This document shows, in pieces, positions 12,070 to 12,499 of a stretch of 12,499 nucleotides of DNA. This DNA comes from Lentisphaerota bacterium (lineage in GTDB: Bacteria; Verrucomicrobiota; Lentisphaeria; Oligosphaerales; Oligosphaeraceae). A program made the translations under genes and the position numbers. Every line of letters begins with the position of its first letter. Position 1 is the first letter of the stretch. The DNA lies in contig JAAZIY010000036.1 in assembly GCA_012800625.1 (NCBI GenBank), positions 1 to 12,499 of the forward strand, read 5' to 3'. The notes beneath the pieces are model-generated. The model saw only the letters and a list, made by a program, of their open reading frames with translations. It was not told the origin of the DNA and did not search any database.

Positions 12070-12499
12070 ATGAAACCAACTCTGCGCTTCCTCAGTTATT
12101 GCCTTGTTTTGGCTGCGGCACTGCTGTATCCGCAGCTACAGGCTGCCTTCCTGGTTGACGTGCACATCAACGGCGCCGAAAACCCCAGCCTCAGCTTCGG
12201 CGAGGACACCAGCGCCAAGGAAAACCCCTTCCCACCCTTCAGCGCCATGTTCGGGGTCGCCGACGTCTGCTTCGCCGGCAAAGAAGATGCCCCGCAGTAT
12301 TTCGACCGCCTGGCCGACGATATTCGCAGCGGCAGCGACAATGCCTGGACCCTGGTGGCCAAGACCAATGCCCGCGTAACCTGGAAAAAGAAAAACAACA
12401 ATATCCCAGCCAACCTGAAAATCGTCTGGAAGGACATCAAAAATGGCGAGTTCAAAGAAGCTGACATCACCGACAACGCCAGCCTCAGCCTTAAAGCCG
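12070..12499 (+). CDS. Secreted protein of unknown function (3' end outside window)
   Basis: 143 codons visible, running off the window. The N-terminus MKPTLRFLSYCLVLAAALLYPQLQA is a standard Sec signal peptide (basic start, hydrophobic core, likely cleavage after LQA near residue 25), so the product is exported. The mature part begins AFLVDVHINGAENPSLSFGE and is hydrophilic, with KKKNNN (residues 105-110) and a mix of Asp/Glu and Lys; it may be a beta-rich surface protein, but no family is recognised. The start at 12070 has GAGGA at 12058-12062. It is separated from the genes before it by a repeat-rich gap and has its own likely promoter, so it starts a new unit. Confidence 0.75.
   Translation, partial: MKPTLRFLSYCLVLAAALLYPQLQAAFLVDVHINGAENPSLSFGEDTSAKENPFPPFSAMFGVADVCFAGKEDAPQYFDRLADDIRSGSDNAWTLVAKTNARVTWKKKNNNIPANLKIVWKDIKNGEFKEADITDNASLSLKA

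Overview
The window looks like chromosome from a high-GC Gram-negative bacterium, most likely of the PVC superphylum and perhaps Lentisphaerota. This is an inference from three things: an LL-diaminopimelate aminotransferase of the type I associate with that group, a GxxExxY protein, and intergenic spaces crowded with short-period repeats. No rRNA or tRNA is present, so the placement is tentative.

Layout. 1-2282 (+): the 3' end of a membrane-bound family 2 glycosyltransferase, then a multi-spanning GT-C-like membrane protein. 2334-4369 (-): dapL followed by a LipM/LplA-type lipoyl-transfer gene. 4475-4953 (+): a possible 39-residue membrane peptide overlapping a GxxExxY (PD-(D/E)XK-like) gene. 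5053-6045 (-): a MoxR AAA+ ATPase. 6353-10887 (+): an EboB-like TatD-family hydrolase, a cyclase-family protein with an altered metal motif, an AAC(3)-like acyltransferase fused to a sugar-isomerase-like barrel, and a class I/II aminotransferase. 10915-11555 (+): a small protein and a nucleotidyltransferase, overlapping and probably co-transcribed with the aminotransferase. 12070-end (+): the start of a secreted protein of unknown function.

The most unusual content lies between the genes. Arrays with a strict 10-bp period (unit like GACACACNAA, N usually C, G or T) occupy seven gaps, and an eighth gap (715-800) holds a decayed version. Some copies keep the same unit order (41 of 43 positions identical between 2291-2333 and the reverse complement of 4999-5041). 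Two copies are joined to a 15-bp hairpin whose stem shows a compensatory base change. The GxxExxY gene lies between arrays in inverted orientation, like a cassette. One array was interrupted by a 208-bp MITE-like element (7174-7381) with inverted ends and a 7-bp target duplication; removing it restores the 10-bp phase. Further repeats (9-bp and 6-bp tandems, mini-hairpins with TTTA loops) fill 11648-11913 between two copies of a 16-bp direct repeat.

The four genes at 6353-10887 could be a small-molecule pathway (hydrolase, cyclase, acyltransferase/isomerase, aminotransferase), but repeat-filled spacers separate the first three and nothing in the sequence names a product. The other genes look like housekeeping or accessory genes collected around the repeats.
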